64,000 nt of DNA from Burkholderia pyrrocinia (GCF_018417535.1 NZ_CP070978.1:1054001-1118000), one strand, 5' to 3'. Positions 17,414 through 26,911 are shown, counted from the stretch's first letter. Program-made: numbers and translations. The notes: generated by a model from the sequence alone, not told the origin.

Positions 17414-18361
17414 ATGAGCGCCCTACCCGAACCGGCAGCCCAGCCGGTCGACGTGATCCCGCTGTCCGCCCATATCGGCGCGGAAATCCGCGGCGTCGAC
17501 CTCACGCAACCGTTGACCACGCCGCAGATCGCGGCAATCCGCGCCGCGCTGCTGAAATGGCGCGTCATCTTCTTCCGCGAACAATTCCTCACGCACGACC
17601 AGCACGTCGCATTCTCCGCGCAGTTCGGCGAGCCGACGGTCGGCCACCCCGTGTTCGGGCACGTCGATGGCCATCCGGCCGTCTATTCGATCGCGAAGCA
17701 CCGCAAGGCGACGCGTTTCGAAGGCGAACCGGTGCGCCGGCCGTGGACGGGCTGGCACACCGACGTGACGGCCGCCGTAAACCCGCCGTGGGCGTCGATC
17801 CTGCGCGGCGTGACGATCCCGCCGTACGGCGGCGACACGCACTGGACCAACCTCGTGCGTGCGTATGACACGCTGTCCGCACCGCTGCGCGGCTTCGTCG
17901 ACGGCTTGCGCGGCCTCCACCGCTTCACGCCGCCGGCCGGTGCGCGCGCCACCGGCGCGTTCGACGACGCGGTCGAGCGACGCCCGCTCGTGACCGAGCA
18001 TCCGCTCGTGCGCGTGCATCCGGAGACCGGCGAACGCGCGTTGTACGCGAGCCCGAGCTTCCTGAAATCGATCGTCGGGCTGACGCCGCGCGAGAGCCAG
18101 GCGTTGCTCGAACTGCTGTGGGAACACGTGACGCGGCCGGAATTCACGATCCGCTTCAAGTGGGAACCGCGCAGCATCGCGTTCTGGGACAACCGCGCGA
18201 CCGCGCATCTCGCGCCCGTCGACATCTTCGATCTCGACTTCGACCGCCAGCTTTACCGTACGACGCTCGCCGGCGACGTGCCGGTCGGCCCCGACGGCCG
18301 GCCCTCGGTCGCGCTCGAAGGCTCGCCGGTCGAAGCGGCGGCGGCCGTCGCGCTCAACTAA
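17414..18361 (+). CDS. TauD/TfdA-family dioxygenase (second)
   Basis: Protein of 315 residues, start supported by CAGGAG eight bases upstream. Iron ligands His115 and Asp117 (GWHTDVTA) and His265 (NRATAHLAP) are present, with the 2-oxoglutarate Arg in DRQLYRTTLAGD. It carries a central insertion relative to its neighbour (FTPPAGARATGAFDD). The two proteins share motifs but differ throughout, so they are not a recent duplication and probably act on different substrates. It ends 50 bases before the convergent solute-binding gene, with a strong hairpin between. Confidence 0.88.
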   Translation: MSALPEPAAQPVDVIPLSAHIGAEIRGVDLTQPLTTPQIAAIRAALLKWRVIFFREQFLTHDQHVAFSAQFGEPTVGHPVFGHVDGHPAVYSIAKHRKATRFEGEPVRRPWTGWHTDVTAAVNPPWASILRGVTIPPYGGDTHWTNLVRAYDTLSAPLRGFVDGLRGLHRFTPPAGARATGAFDDAVERRPLVTEHPLVRVHPETGERALYASPSFLKSIVGLTPRESQALLELLWEHVTRPEFTIRFKWEPRSIAFWDNRATAHLAPVDIFDLDFDRQLYRTTLAGDVPVGPDGRPSVALEGSPVEAAAAVALN

Positions 18362-18377
18362 CTGAGCGCAACCGGCA

Positions 18378-18399
18378 CCGGCGCGCGCGAGCGCGCCGG
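18378..18399. terminator. GC hairpin between convergent genes
   Basis: A perfect 9-bp stem CCGGCGCGC with loop GCGA sits between the convergent TauD gene and the solute-binding gene. There is no long T-run on either side, so it could be a weak or factor-assisted bidirectional terminator. Confidence 0.4.
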
Positions 18400-18410
18400 C
18401 CCTTCCTCCG

Positions 18411-20072
18411 TCAATCCAGCCACGCGCCATCGAACCGGTGCCCGCCGAGCGGCGAGAACGTCAGCCCGTGTACACGTTTGGACACCGGCAGCGACACGAT
18501 CGACGTCGCGATCGGCGTGAACGGCACCTGGTCCTTGAACACGACCTGCGCCTGTTCGTACAGCGCCGTACGCTTCGCGACGTCCGCATTCGAGCGCGCC
18601 GCGCTCACCAGCTTTTCGAAATCCTGGTTGCACCACTTCGCGAGGTTGCTGCCGTGCACCGCGTCGCAGCCGAGCAGCGTGCCGAGCCAGTTGTCGGGGT
18701 CGCCGTTGTCGCCCGACCAGCCGTACAGGATCGCGTCGTGCTGCCCGTCGTGCTTCGCACGGCGGTTGTATTCGCCCCATTCGTAGCTGACGATCTTCGC
18801 GCGCACGCCGATCTTCGCCCAGTCCTGCTGGATCAGTTGCGCCATCAGTTGCGCATTCGGGTTGTACGGGCGCTGCACCGGCATCGCCCACAGCGTCAGG
18901 TCGAAACCGTTCGGGAACCCGGCCTGCGCGAGCAGCGCCTTCGCGGCTGCCGGATCGCGCGGCGCATCCTTCAGGCGCGGGTTGTACGACCATTGCGACG
19001 GCGGCATCGGGTTCGTCGCGATCTTCGCGTCGCCGTTGAAGACGGTCTTCACGATCGCCGTCTTGTCGATCGCGATGTCGAGCGCGCGCCGCACGTCGAC
19101 GCGATCGAGCGGCGCATGCTGCGTGTTGTACGCGACGAAGCCGACGTTGAAACCCATCCCCGAGAACAGCGTCAGCTTCGGGTCGCGCCGCACCGTATCG
19201 AGATCGGCCGGGCGCGGAAACACCGACACCTGGCACTCGCCGGCCACCAGCTTCTGCAGGCGCGCGGCCGGATCGGGCGTAATCGCGAACACGAGGCGCG
19301 CGAGCTTCACGTCGTCCGGCTTCCAGTAGTCGGGGTTCGCGTCGTAGCGGATCAGCGCATCCTTCTGGTACGTGCGCAGCAGGAACGGCCCGGTACCGAC
19401 CGGAAACTGGTTGATGTCGGCCTCGCGATGGCGCGCCGCGAGCTGCGACGCATATTCGGCCGACAGGATCGACGCGAACGCCATCGCGAGGTTGCGCACG
19501 AACACGACGTCGGGCGACTTCAGCACGAAGCGCACCGTGTAGTCGTCGATCTTCTCGATGCGCTCGACGTTGCGGTCGAAACCGAGATCGCTGAAGTACG
19601 GGAAGCTGGCCGGGTAGGCCTTGCGGAACGGATCGTCCGGATCGAGCATGCGGCGGAACGTGAACACGACGTCGTCGGCCTGAAACGGCCGCGTCGGCTT
19701 GAACCACGCGGTCGTCTGGAATTTCACGCCACGCCGCAAGTGGAACGTGATCGTGCGCTGGTCGGGCGACACGTCCCAGCTCGTCGCGAGCGACGGTTGG
19801 AGATCGAGCGTGCCGCGCTTGAACTGCACGAGCCCGTTGTAGATCGTGTACGTGCTCGCGTCGAAATCGGTGCTCGTCGTGTGCTGGCCCGGATCGAATC
19901 CGGCCGGGCTGCCTTCGGTGCAGTACACGAGCGTCTTGCCGGCCGGCGCGGCGAGCGCCTGGGTGGCCACGCCGGCGAGCAGCAGCGACGCAGCCACGCA
20001 ACGCAGTGCGACAGCGGCATGCGGTGCGCGACGCGCACGACGCGCGGCTGACGAAACGAAAGGATTCTTCAT
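18411..20072 (-). CDS. Peptide/dipeptide-type ABC transporter solute-binding protein
   Basis: Protein of 553 residues of the SBP_bac_5 (DppA/OppA/SapA) family. A signal peptide ends ALAAPAGKTLVYC. Family stretches include GLVQFKRGTLDLQPSLATSW, DDVVFTFRRMLD, GTGPFLLRTYQKDALIRYD and DVRRALDIAIDKTAIV. Paired cysteines occur in the C-terminal lobe (LLGCDAVHGSNLAKWC), as in DppA. It should bind short peptides or a similar ligand in the periplasm. No permease or ATPase of this system adjoins it, so it is an orphan receptor here. The ribosome-binding site upstream of the ATG is poor. Confidence 0.85.
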   Translation of the reverse strand: MKNPFVSSAARRARRAPHAAVALRCVAASLLLAGVATQALAAPAGKTLVYCTEGSPAGFDPGQHTTSTDFDASTYTIYNGLVQFKRGTLDLQPSLATSWDVSPDQRTITFHLRRGVKFQTTAWFKPTRPFQADDVVFTFRRMLDPDDPFRKAYPASFPYFSDLGFDRNVERIEKIDDYTVRFVLKSPDVVFVRNLAMAFASILSAEYASQLAARHREADINQFPVGTGPFLLRTYQKDALIRYDANPDYWKPDDVKLARLVFAITPDPAARLQKLVAGECQVSVFPRPADLDTVRRDPKLTLFSGMGFNVGFVAYNTQHAPLDRVDVRRALDIAIDKTAIVKTVFNGDAKIATNPMPPSQWSYNPRLKDAPRDPAAAKALLAQAGFPNGFDLTLWAMPVQRPYNPNAQLMAQLIQQDWAKIGVRAKIVSYEWGEYNRRAKHDGQHDAILYGWSGDNGDPDNWLGTLLGCDAVHGSNLAKWCNQDFEKLVSAARSNADVAKRTALYEQAQVVFKDQVPFTPIATSIVSLPVSKRVHGLTFSPLGGHRFDGAWLD

Positions 20073-20370
20073 GGTGGCGGAGAGGAGGAATGGGTCATGC
20101 GAATGACGACGGCCGATCTTCGCGCGCCGCCCGCCGATCGCTTACCAATTAATTCGGCGTTGCTTATCGCCACTGATGCATCCCGCTGCCCGTGCATGAA
20201 AATGTCCAAGCGAGCGCCGGGGCATCGCCCGGCAACCTTGCCGCGCCACCGCCTTCCGGCCCCCTGCAGAGTCTGCGGAATTGGCGCATCGTATCGGCTG
20301 GCAAACGCCGGCACGGGCGCGCCGGGATCCGTCCGGCGCCGCCGTGCCACCGATTCCTGGAGGACCCACG

Positions 20371-20778
20371 ATGTCGATCAGCTCCGATACGCCCTCTCGC
20401 CCCGTGAAGTCGCCGGGCCCCGATCATCCGATCACGGTCGAGCCCCATCCGTGGCGCGTGGTGGTCACGGTGGCCGGCAAGGTCGTCGCCGATACGCGCC
20501 GCGCGCTGGCGCTGCGCGAGGCCAGCTATCCGGCCGTGCTCTACATCCCGCGCGAAGACGCCGACATGTCGCTGCTGCGACGCACCGACCATGCGACGTA
20601 TTGCCCGTACAAGGGCGACTGCGCGTACTACTCGATCCCGGCCGGCGGCGAACGCGCGACCAACGCGGTGTGGACCTACGAGCATCCGTATCCGGCCGTC
20701 GAAGCGATTCGCGGGCACCTCGCGTTCTATCCGGACCGCGTCGACTCGATCGAGGAAAACGCCGCCGACGCAGCCTGA
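20371..20778 (+). CDS. DUF427 domain protein
   Basis: Protein of 135 residues with the DUF427 pattern: HPWRVVVTVAGKVVADTRRAL, YPAVLYIPREDADM, then THCPYKGDC-like DHATYCPYKGDCAYY and AVWTYEHPYPAV. Function in the family is not established. The ATG at 20371 has TGGAGGA nine bases upstream. It stands alone between the solute-binding gene and an SsuA-like gene on the same strand 174 bases later. A role in the sulfur block is only suggested by position. Confidence 0.85.
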   Translation: MSISSDTPSRPVKSPGPDHPITVEPHPWRVVVTVAGKVVADTRRALALREASYPAVLYIPREDADMSLLRRTDHATYCPYKGDCAYYSIPAGGERATNAVWTYEHPYPAVEAIRGHLAFYPDRVDSIEENAADAA

Positions 20779-20952
20779 GCGCCACTGATTTGCATATGCG
20801 CATTCATTGGTTGGCCGCCGGCCCGCGCGGCCGTATCGTCCTGAATCCGGCGCGGGCCGGCCCGTTGCGTGCGTCGCCCGCATCCGGCCCCATCCTGCGC
20901 CGGCCGCGCCGCCTTGGCGCGCGGCCCGTGAACCCGCACGCAGGACACTCCG

Positions 20953-21945
20953 ATGAACGACACACCGCACGCAGACGTTGAAACGACTCCCGCGAACCCG
21001 CGCCGCCGCCAATGGCTGCACGGCGCGGCCGCCGGGCTTGCCGGGCTCGCGCTCGGGCCGCTCGCGACCCTGCCCGCGCAGGCCCAGGGCAACGGCACGC
21101 GGCTGCGCATCGGCTTCCAGAAATACGGCAACTTCGTCGTGCTGAAGGCACGCGGCACGCTCGAGAAGCGTCTGGCGAGCCAGGGCGTCGCGGTGCAATG
21201 GCTCGAATTCCCGGCCGGCCCGCAACTGCTCGAAGGGTTGAATGCCGGCGCGATCGATGTCGGCACGGTCGGCGAAACGCCGCCGATCTTCGCGCAGGCG
21301 GCCGGCGTCGATTTCGTCTATATCGGCAACGAGCCGCCCGCGCCGCAAGGCGAAGCGATCGTCGTGCTGCCCGATTCGCCGATCCGCAGCGTCGCGCAGT
21401 TGCGCGGCAAGAAGGTCGCGTTCAACAAGGGCTCGAACGTCCACTACCTGCTGGTGAAGGCGCTCGAACACGCGGGCCTCGCGTATGCGGACATCCAGCC
21501 GATCTACCTGACGCCCGCCGACGCGCGCGCCGCGTTCGTGCAGCGCAGCGTCGATGCGTGGGTGATCTGGGATCCGTATCTGGCGGCCGCCGAGCGGCAG
21601 CTCGGCGCGCGCGTGATCGCGAACGGCGAAGGGCTCGTGCGCAACACGCAGTACTACCTTGCGGCGCGCAAGTATGCGGCCGCTCAGCCACAGGTGCTGC
21701 GCGCGCTGCTCGACGAAGTCGACGCGGTCGATCGCTGGGCGCGCGACCACACGCCCGACGTCGCCGCGCAACTGTCGCCGCTCGTCGGCCTCGACGCGCC
21801 GACGCTCGAAGTCGCGCTCAAGCGCGCCGGCTACGGCGTGCAGCCCGTCACCGACGCGACGGTCGCCTATCAGCAGAACATCGCCGACACGTTCAGCACG
21901 CTGAAGCTGATTCCCGGCAAGCTGACAGTCGCCAGCGCGCGCTGA
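20953..21945 (+). CDS. ssuA: SsuA-like aliphatic sulfonate binding protein, twin-arginine-like leader
   Basis: Protein of 330 residues. The leader contains RRRQWLHGAAAGLAGLALG and ends QAQ, resembling a twin-arginine signal. The mature part is a textbook SsuA: RIGFQKYGNFVVLKARGTLE, VQWLEFPAGPQLLEGLNAGA, DVGTVGETPPIFAQA, KGSNVHYLLVKALE and DAWVIWDPYLAAAE. It should bind alkanesulfonates in the periplasm. No ssuD, ssuC or ssuB genes follow in the window, so it must use transporter parts encoded elsewhere, perhaps those at 13.5-16.2 kb. It converges with the next gene. Confidence 0.88.
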   Translation: MNDTPHADVETTPANPRRRQWLHGAAAGLAGLALGPLATLPAQAQGNGTRLRIGFQKYGNFVVLKARGTLEKRLASQGVAVQWLEFPAGPQLLEGLNAGAIDVGTVGETPPIFAQAAGVDFVYIGNEPPAPQGEAIVVLPDSPIRSVAQLRGKKVAFNKGSNVHYLLVKALEHAGLAYADIQPIYLTPADARAAFVQRSVDAWVIWDPYLAAAERQLGARVIANGEGLVRNTQYYLAARKYAAAQPQVLRALLDEVDAVDRWARDHTPDVAAQLSPLVGLDAPTLEVALKRAGYGVQPVTDATVAYQQNIADTFSTLKLIPGKLTVASAR

Positions 21946-21972
21946 GGCGCCGCCGAGGCGCGATGCGACGCG

Positions 21973-22557
21973 TTACGGCGCGGGCGCCGTGCCGATGCGC
22001 CGCCATTCGTCGTAGTCGATCACGAGGCCCGCTTCGTCGATCGCGATATCGGCCGCATACGTGCCGCTCTCGTAGCGATACACATGTGGCGCCGTACGCG
22101 TATAGCGCTGCTCGCCGCGCACGATGGCGAAATCCGGAAAGCGCAGCCATGCGGTATGGATCGTCGCCGAATCGCCCACGGCCAGCGCCAGCCGCCGGAT
22201 CGGCAGTGTATTGGTCGACGGACTGAAGCCGAGGTCGATGTCGGTCGCGCCCGCGAGCGCGGGCGCATCGACACCGTCGATCGTCCAGCGCCCTCCGTCG
22301 CATGCGATGTCCAGTTGCCGCGGCGGTGCCATGCCGACCCATCGTGTCACGCGCGTCGAGCGCGTGAGCCAGTCGGCACCGCATGCGATCGCATAGTCGA
22401 TGCAAAACGGCATGCCGTCGATCGCGCCCGATACCGAACCCGACAGATCGCTTCCCGTGCGCGTCTCCACGAGCCGGCACCATTCGGCCGCCTGCCACGT
22501 CTGCACGATCTGCCATGCGACGCATCGCGTGCGCACCGCTTCATCCTGTTGCGTCAT
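21973..22557 (-). CDS. Putative glycolipid-binding family protein (DUF1089)
   Basis: Protein of 194 residues without a signal peptide. The start VRTRCVAWQ and the later GFSPSTNTLPIRRLAL and QRYTRTAPHVYRYESG are characteristic of the putative glycolipid-binding family (PF06475), which has a lipocalin-like beta fold and no settled function. The gene is isolated, convergent with ssuA and 105 bases from potE. Confidence 0.75.
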   Translation of the reverse strand: MTQQDEAVRTRCVAWQIVQTWQAAEWCRLVETRTGSDLSGSVSGAIDGMPFCIDYAIACGADWLTRSTRVTRWVGMAPPRQLDIACDGGRWTIDGVDAPALAGATDIDLGFSPSTNTLPIRRLALAVGDSATIHTAWLRFPDFAIVRGEQRYTRTAPHVYRYESGTYAADIAIDEAGLVIDYDEWRRIGTAPAP

Positions 22558-22662
22558 GTCGCCGTCTCCCGTCGGTCGCGCGAAAGCCGATTGTCGCTCA
22601 TCGCGTCGATGAACACACGCGGCTTCGGCGACCGACCTCCGGCGATACGGATTGCGCCGCCA

Positions 22663-24048
22663 TCACGCCTGCAGCGACTTCCCCGGCTCCTTCACGTGCG
22701 CGTCGACTTCCATCTGGTAGAAGCGCGCGCTGACGAAGCCGAACAGCGTCCAGCCGAGGAACACGCACAGGCCGCCGAGCATCAGCGCCTGCTCGCCCGA
22801 GCTGAACAGCGCATAGAAGCTGTACGCGGTGGCGACCATCGCGATCGCGTTCGTCACCAGTGCCTTGGCCGGCGGCACCTTCGCGACCTTCTGGATCGTG
22901 ATCAGCGCGGCCATCGACATCACGTACGGCACGAGGTTCGTGACGACCGCGAGATCGACGATCTTCTGGAACTGGCTGCTCAGTTCCGGGCTGATCGTCA
23001 TCAGCGCCAGCGCGACCTGTGCGACGAGCAGGATCACCATGCCGACGATCGGCGTGCCCGTGCGCGTCGCACGCCCGAACACCGGCAGGAAGTAGCCGAC
23101 GTCCGCCGAGCTCTTGAACACCTGCGCGACCGTGAACTGCCAGCCGAGCAGCGAGCCGATGCACGCGATCACCATCAGCGCGGTGACGATCGTGCCGACG
23201 GTCGGCGTGAACATCGTCGCGAACGCGATGCCGAACGGCGCGTTCGACGCCGCGAGGATCGCGTTGGGTACGATCCCCGCGATCACGTTGGTCGACACGA
23301 TGTAGAAGATCGCCGACGCGATCGTGCCGCCGAGCACGGCGATCGGCACGTTGCGTTCCGGGTTCTCCACCGCATCCGAGTTCGCGCACGCCGATTCGAG
23401 CCCGAGGAACGCCCACAGCGTCACTGCGATCGAACCGCCGACAGCCGGCCCGAACGCCATGTTGTGCGGATTCCACGCAGCGCCCCAGGTTGCGCCGCTG
23501 AACCAGAACCAGCCGATCAGCGACACGATGACGACCGGAATGATCACGCCCCACACGGTCACCGCACCGATCCGGCCGGTGATGCGCGAGCCGCCGAAGT
23601 TCGCGACCGTCGTGAGCACGAGCAGGAAGATCGTCCACAGGCCCGTCTGCAGCGGCGACAGCGTCGCGTCGAACAGCACGGTGCCGTAGCCGACCGCCGT
23701 GACGCCGATCGCGACGTTGGCGATCACGAGCGACAGCCCGTACGTGTAGTTCGCCATGTAGTTGCCGGCCTTGCCGAACGCGTATTCCGCGTAGCCGCCC
23801 ATCCCGCCCGGCTTGCGGCTCAACATCCCGCAGCGCGCGAACGCATAGGCCAGCGCGAGCGAGCCGCCGGCCGTGACGATCCACGACACCAGCGAGATCG
23901 TGCCGACCTGCGCGAGCTTCGCCGGCAGCAGGATGATGCCGGAGCCCATCATGTTGACTGCCGTGAGGATGGTGAGCTGCCAGACATTCATCCGGTTCTT
24001 CGGCGCGGCCGCCGGGGCCGCGTCAGACATGCGCGCTGCGTTTTCCAT
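22663..24048 (-). CDS. potE: PotE-type amino acid/polyamine antiporter
   Basis: Protein of 461 residues, 12 membrane helices, APC superfamily. It follows E. coli PotE closely through its length: LTILTAVNMMGSGIILLP, GGMGGYAEYAFGKAGNY, ITGRIGAVTVWGVIIPV, LWAFLGLESACAN and VENPERNVPIAVLGGT. PotE exchanges putrescine for ornithine; relatives exchange cadaverine for lysine or agmatine for arginine. The gene follows the AdiA-like decarboxylase by 62 bases on the same strand, so the natural substrate pair is probably set by that enzyme, not by the ornithine decarboxylase across the promoter region. Start at 24048 has AAGGA upstream. Confidence 0.9.
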   Translation of the reverse strand: MENAARMSDAAPAAAPKNRMNVWQLTILTAVNMMGSGIILLPAKLAQVGTISLVSWIVTAGGSLALAYAFARCGMLSRKPGGMGGYAEYAFGKAGNYMANYTYGLSLVIANVAIGVTAVGYGTVLFDATLSPLQTGLWTIFLLVLTTVANFGGSRITGRIGAVTVWGVIIPVVIVSLIGWFWFSGATWGAAWNPHNMAFGPAVGGSIAVTLWAFLGLESACANSDAVENPERNVPIAVLGGTIASAIFYIVSTNVIAGIVPNAILAASNAPFGIAFATMFTPTVGTIVTALMVIACIGSLLGWQFTVAQVFKSSADVGYFLPVFGRATRTGTPIVGMVILLVAQVALALMTISPELSSQFQKIVDLAVVTNLVPYVMSMAALITIQKVAKVPPAKALVTNAIAMVATAYSFYALFSSGEQALMLGGLCVFLGWTLFGFVSARFYQMEVDAHVKEPGKSLQA

Positions 24049-24110
24049 GATGTCGATCCTTCGATGTGAGGCCGCCGCGCGGCCATTCGCCCGTTCGTCC
24101 GGCCGCGCGC

Positions 24111-26411
24111 TCAGGCCGTCAGGCAGTACACGCGGTACGTGCCGTCCTCGACTTCCACGCCGTGCGTGTCGTGCGCGAAGCCCGGAAAGCGCCGGTCGTA
24201 CGCTTCGAGCGCCAACAGGTAGCCGAGCACCGGGCCGCCTGCCGGCCCCGCGTTCTCGCCCGGCATCAGCAGCGGAATACCCGGCGGATACGGCACGACG
24301 CCCGTGGCGACCGTGCGCCCGGCCAGCTCGTCGAGCGTCACCTGCTCGACGCGGCCCTGCACGAGATGCTCGTATGCGCGCACCGGGCTCATCTCCGGCT
24401 TCGGCAGGATCGAGAACGCCTCCGACATCAGCCGCGTCGTGCCGAGCTGCTCCATCGCCGCGAACATCGTGTCGGCCAGGTCCTTCAGCCCCATGCCCGC
24501 ATAGCGCGCGCCATGTTCCTTCGCGAGCGACGGAATCGCCATGTCGAGCGGCAGGTTCGCGTCGTAGTCGCGCTTGAAGTCGCACAGCGCGCTGACGAGC
24601 GAGCCCCACTTGCCCTTCGTGATGCCGATCGAGAACAGGAACAGGATCGTGAAGTCGGTCGTCTTTTCGACGACGATCCCGCGCGCATCGAGATAGGCCG
24701 TGACGACGCTCGCCGGAATGCCGACCGGCATCAGGCCGCCGGCCGGCGCGACGCCCGGCGTGACGATCGACACCTTGATCGGATCGAGCATGCAGTAGCC
24801 GTCCTCGATATTGCCGAAGCCGTGCCATTGCGCGCCGGGGCGCAGCACCCAGCACGACGGGTCGCTCGCGAGCAGCTCGGGCGGCGCATCGTGGAACGGC
24901 AGCGTGCGGCCCGTGCGCGCCTCGAGCACGGTGTCGGGCTGCCAGCATTCGAAGAACCAGTCGCCCTTCGCGCCGAACTCGTTGTTCATCCGCGCGATCA
25001 TCTGCCGGAACGCGACGGCCTCCTCGATCGACTCGTGCGTCAGCGTCGCGCCGCCGGGGCCGTCCATCATCGCGGCCGCGACATCGTTCGACGCGATGAT
25101 CGCGTAGTTCGGCGACGTCGACGCGTGCATCATGAACGTCTCGTTGAACTGACCATGCGGAATCGGGCTGCGGCCGTCGCGCACGTGGATGTACGACGCC
25201 TGCGACAGCGCGGTCAGCAGCTTGTGCGTCGACTGCGTCGCGAACACCGTGGGCCGGTCCGCATGATGGTCGCGCGGGTCGCCGTGCATCGCATGACGGT
25301 CGCGGTAGATCGGGTTGAAGCGCGCATAGCCGTACCACGCTTCGTCGAAGTGCAGGCGGTCGACGCTCGCGCCGAGCAGTTCTTCGACGCGCGTGACGTT
25401 GTAGCAGAGGCCGTCGTAAGTCGAGTTCGTGACGATGGCGTGCTTCGGCTGGCGATCGGCAAGCTCCGCCGCGAGCGGGTTCGATGCGATCGCCTCGCGG
25501 ATCGCCGCCTGCGTGAGGCGCTCGGACGCGATCGGCCCGATGATCCCGTAGCGGTTACGCGTCGGCACGAGGTAGGTCGGGATCGCGCCCGACATCGTCA
25601 TCGCATGCTCGGCCGACTTGTGGCAGTTGCGGTCGCACAGCGCGATCTGGTCGCGGCTCACGCTCGCCATCAGGATGATGCGGTTCGACGTCGACGAGCC
25701 GTTCGTCACGTGATACGTGCGATGCGCGCCGAACACGCGCGCCGCGTAACGCTCGCTTTCGCCGATCGGGCCCGAGTGGTCGAGCAGCGAGCCGAGTTCG
25801 CCGACCGAGATCGACAGGTCGGAGCGAAACAGCGATTCGCCGAAGTATTCGAAGAACGCGCGGCCGACCGGCGACTTCAGGAAGCCCGTGCCACCCGTAT
25901 GGCCGGGCGTATGCCACGAGTATTCGTAAACACGCGAGAACTTCGCGAGCGCGCCGAACATCGGCGGCAGCACGGTCGAGCGATAGCGTTCGATCGCCGC
26001 GTGGATGCGCCCGCCGATGAAGTCGGCCGTATCCTCGAGCAGCCACACGAAATCGTCGACCTGGCCCATGACCGCGGACGGCACCGACGACGCGACGCTG
26101 CGGTCGGCCAGCAGGAAGATCGGCACGTTGGCATTGCGATGCCGGATCGCTTCGACCACCGTCTCGGACGGCCCGTGGCCGTCCACGCCGAGATCCCAGT
26201 CGAGCAGCACGCACTGGATCGACGGATCGGAACGGATCAGCATGATCGCATCGTCGGCGGACGTCGCGGTGAGCACGTCGATGTCGCGTTGCGCGAGCTC
26301 CGCGCTCAGCGTGCGGACCGCACGCCCGGTCGCCGTTTCCTGCGTGATCTCGTCGTCGACCAGCAGCGCACGCATGCCGAGACGACGAATGCCACCGACG
26401 GACGTATTCAT
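24111..26411 (-). CDS. AdiA-like Orn/Lys/Arg decarboxylase
   Basis: Protein of 766 residues with the three-domain architecture of the inducible basic amino acid decarboxylases. An N-terminal receiver-like wing domain (about 1-140) is followed by a PLP domain and a C-terminal domain. The PLP lysine is Lys397 in ATQSTHKLLTALSQ. Other motifs are HFDEAWYGYARFNPIY, TNGSSTSNRI and PYPPGIPLLMPGEN. Overall it resembles E. coli AdiA (arginine decarboxylase) more than LdcI, though lysine decarboxylases such as Pseudomonas LdcA are also in this branch. It consumes a proton per turnover and together with the antiporter would raise internal pH and export the amine. GAGGG precedes the ATG. Confidence 0.85.
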   Translation of the reverse strand: MNTSVGGIRRLGMRALLVDDEITQETATGRAVRTLSAELAQRDIDVLTATSADDAIMLIRSDPSIQCVLLDWDLGVDGHGPSETVVEAIRHRNANVPIFLLADRSVASSVPSAVMGQVDDFVWLLEDTADFIGGRIHAAIERYRSTVLPPMFGALAKFSRVYEYSWHTPGHTGGTGFLKSPVGRAFFEYFGESLFRSDLSISVGELGSLLDHSGPIGESERYAARVFGAHRTYHVTNGSSTSNRIILMASVSRDQIALCDRNCHKSAEHAMTMSGAIPTYLVPTRNRYGIIGPIASERLTQAAIREAIASNPLAAELADRQPKHAIVTNSTYDGLCYNVTRVEELLGASVDRLHFDEAWYGYARFNPIYRDRHAMHGDPRDHHADRPTVFATQSTHKLLTALSQASYIHVRDGRSPIPHGQFNETFMMHASTSPNYAIIASNDVAAAMMDGPGGATLTHESIEEAVAFRQMIARMNNEFGAKGDWFFECWQPDTVLEARTGRTLPFHDAPPELLASDPSCWVLRPGAQWHGFGNIEDGYCMLDPIKVSIVTPGVAPAGGLMPVGIPASVVTAYLDARGIVVEKTTDFTILFLFSIGITKGKWGSLVSALCDFKRDYDANLPLDMAIPSLAKEHGARYAGMGLKDLADTMFAAMEQLGTTRLMSEAFSILPKPEMSPVRAYEHLVQGRVEQVTLDELAGRTVATGVVPYPPGIPLLMPGENAGPAGGPVLGYLLALEAYDRRFPGFAHDTHGVEVEDGTYRVYCLTA

Positions 26412-26553
26412 GATGTTGCCCTCGCTGTTCCGTTGCTTCGTTGGTGTTGTTACGTCTCACGAGCACGCGGACAGCAGGCCACGGGCAGCGACATGAGACG
26501 CTCGCAATTCCGGTTTGATTCGCCATCCAATTCGGAGCCGACTATGCCATAGA

Positions 26554-26573
26554 CGGCTTTTGATGAAAAGCCG
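26554..26573. repeat. Perfect inverted repeat in the divergent decarboxylase promoter region
   Basis: CGGCTTTT-GATG-AAAAGCCG is an 8-bp perfect palindromic hairpin about 140 bases upstream of the AdiA-like gene. No T-run follows on either strand, so it is more likely an operator or an RNA structure of the leader than a terminator. Confidence 0.4.
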
Positions 26574-26706
26574 ACGATTCGGCAAAACCGTCGACCTATT
26601 TCAAATCGGATTTCATAATTGGATCATTTTTATGTGCATCGCAGCACGCCAATTCCCGTTTATTTGATCATTCTCATTCCACAATGAAACTGTTGTATCC
26701 GGCCGA

Positions 26707-26735
26707 TTGAATTCGCTGGATTTTGTTGCTACGAT
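26707..26735 (+). promoter_or_regulatory. Candidate promoter of the ornithine decarboxylase gene
   Basis: TTGAAT (26707-26712) and TACGAT (26730-26735) are spaced by 17 bases at the end of an AT-rich tract. The implied transcript has a leader of about 170 bases before the GTG start at 26912. Confidence 0.4.
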
Positions 26736-26911
26736 CGGCTGCGCCGCGCACTGACCGGCGGCGGCTGTGCCTTGCCGCGCAAGCCTGCTTCGTGCGGCGC
26801 GCACTCGGCATTCAGCATTCGCGGGAGCGTTTCAATCGGCTGCATCGCGTATCGGATTACGCGCCGGCGCGAATGCGACTCCCGTTTCCGCACATTTACC
26901 GGAGAGTTCGC

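Noticed and set aside
16303-18361. Recent tandem duplication of the tauD-like genes
   Set aside because: The two proteins share catalytic motifs but differ in most positions and in an internal insertion, so they are old paralogues or separately acquired.
22084-26552. Two long plus-strand frames over potE and the AdiA-like gene
   Set aside because: Shadow frames of genes that match known proteins on the minus strand over their whole length.
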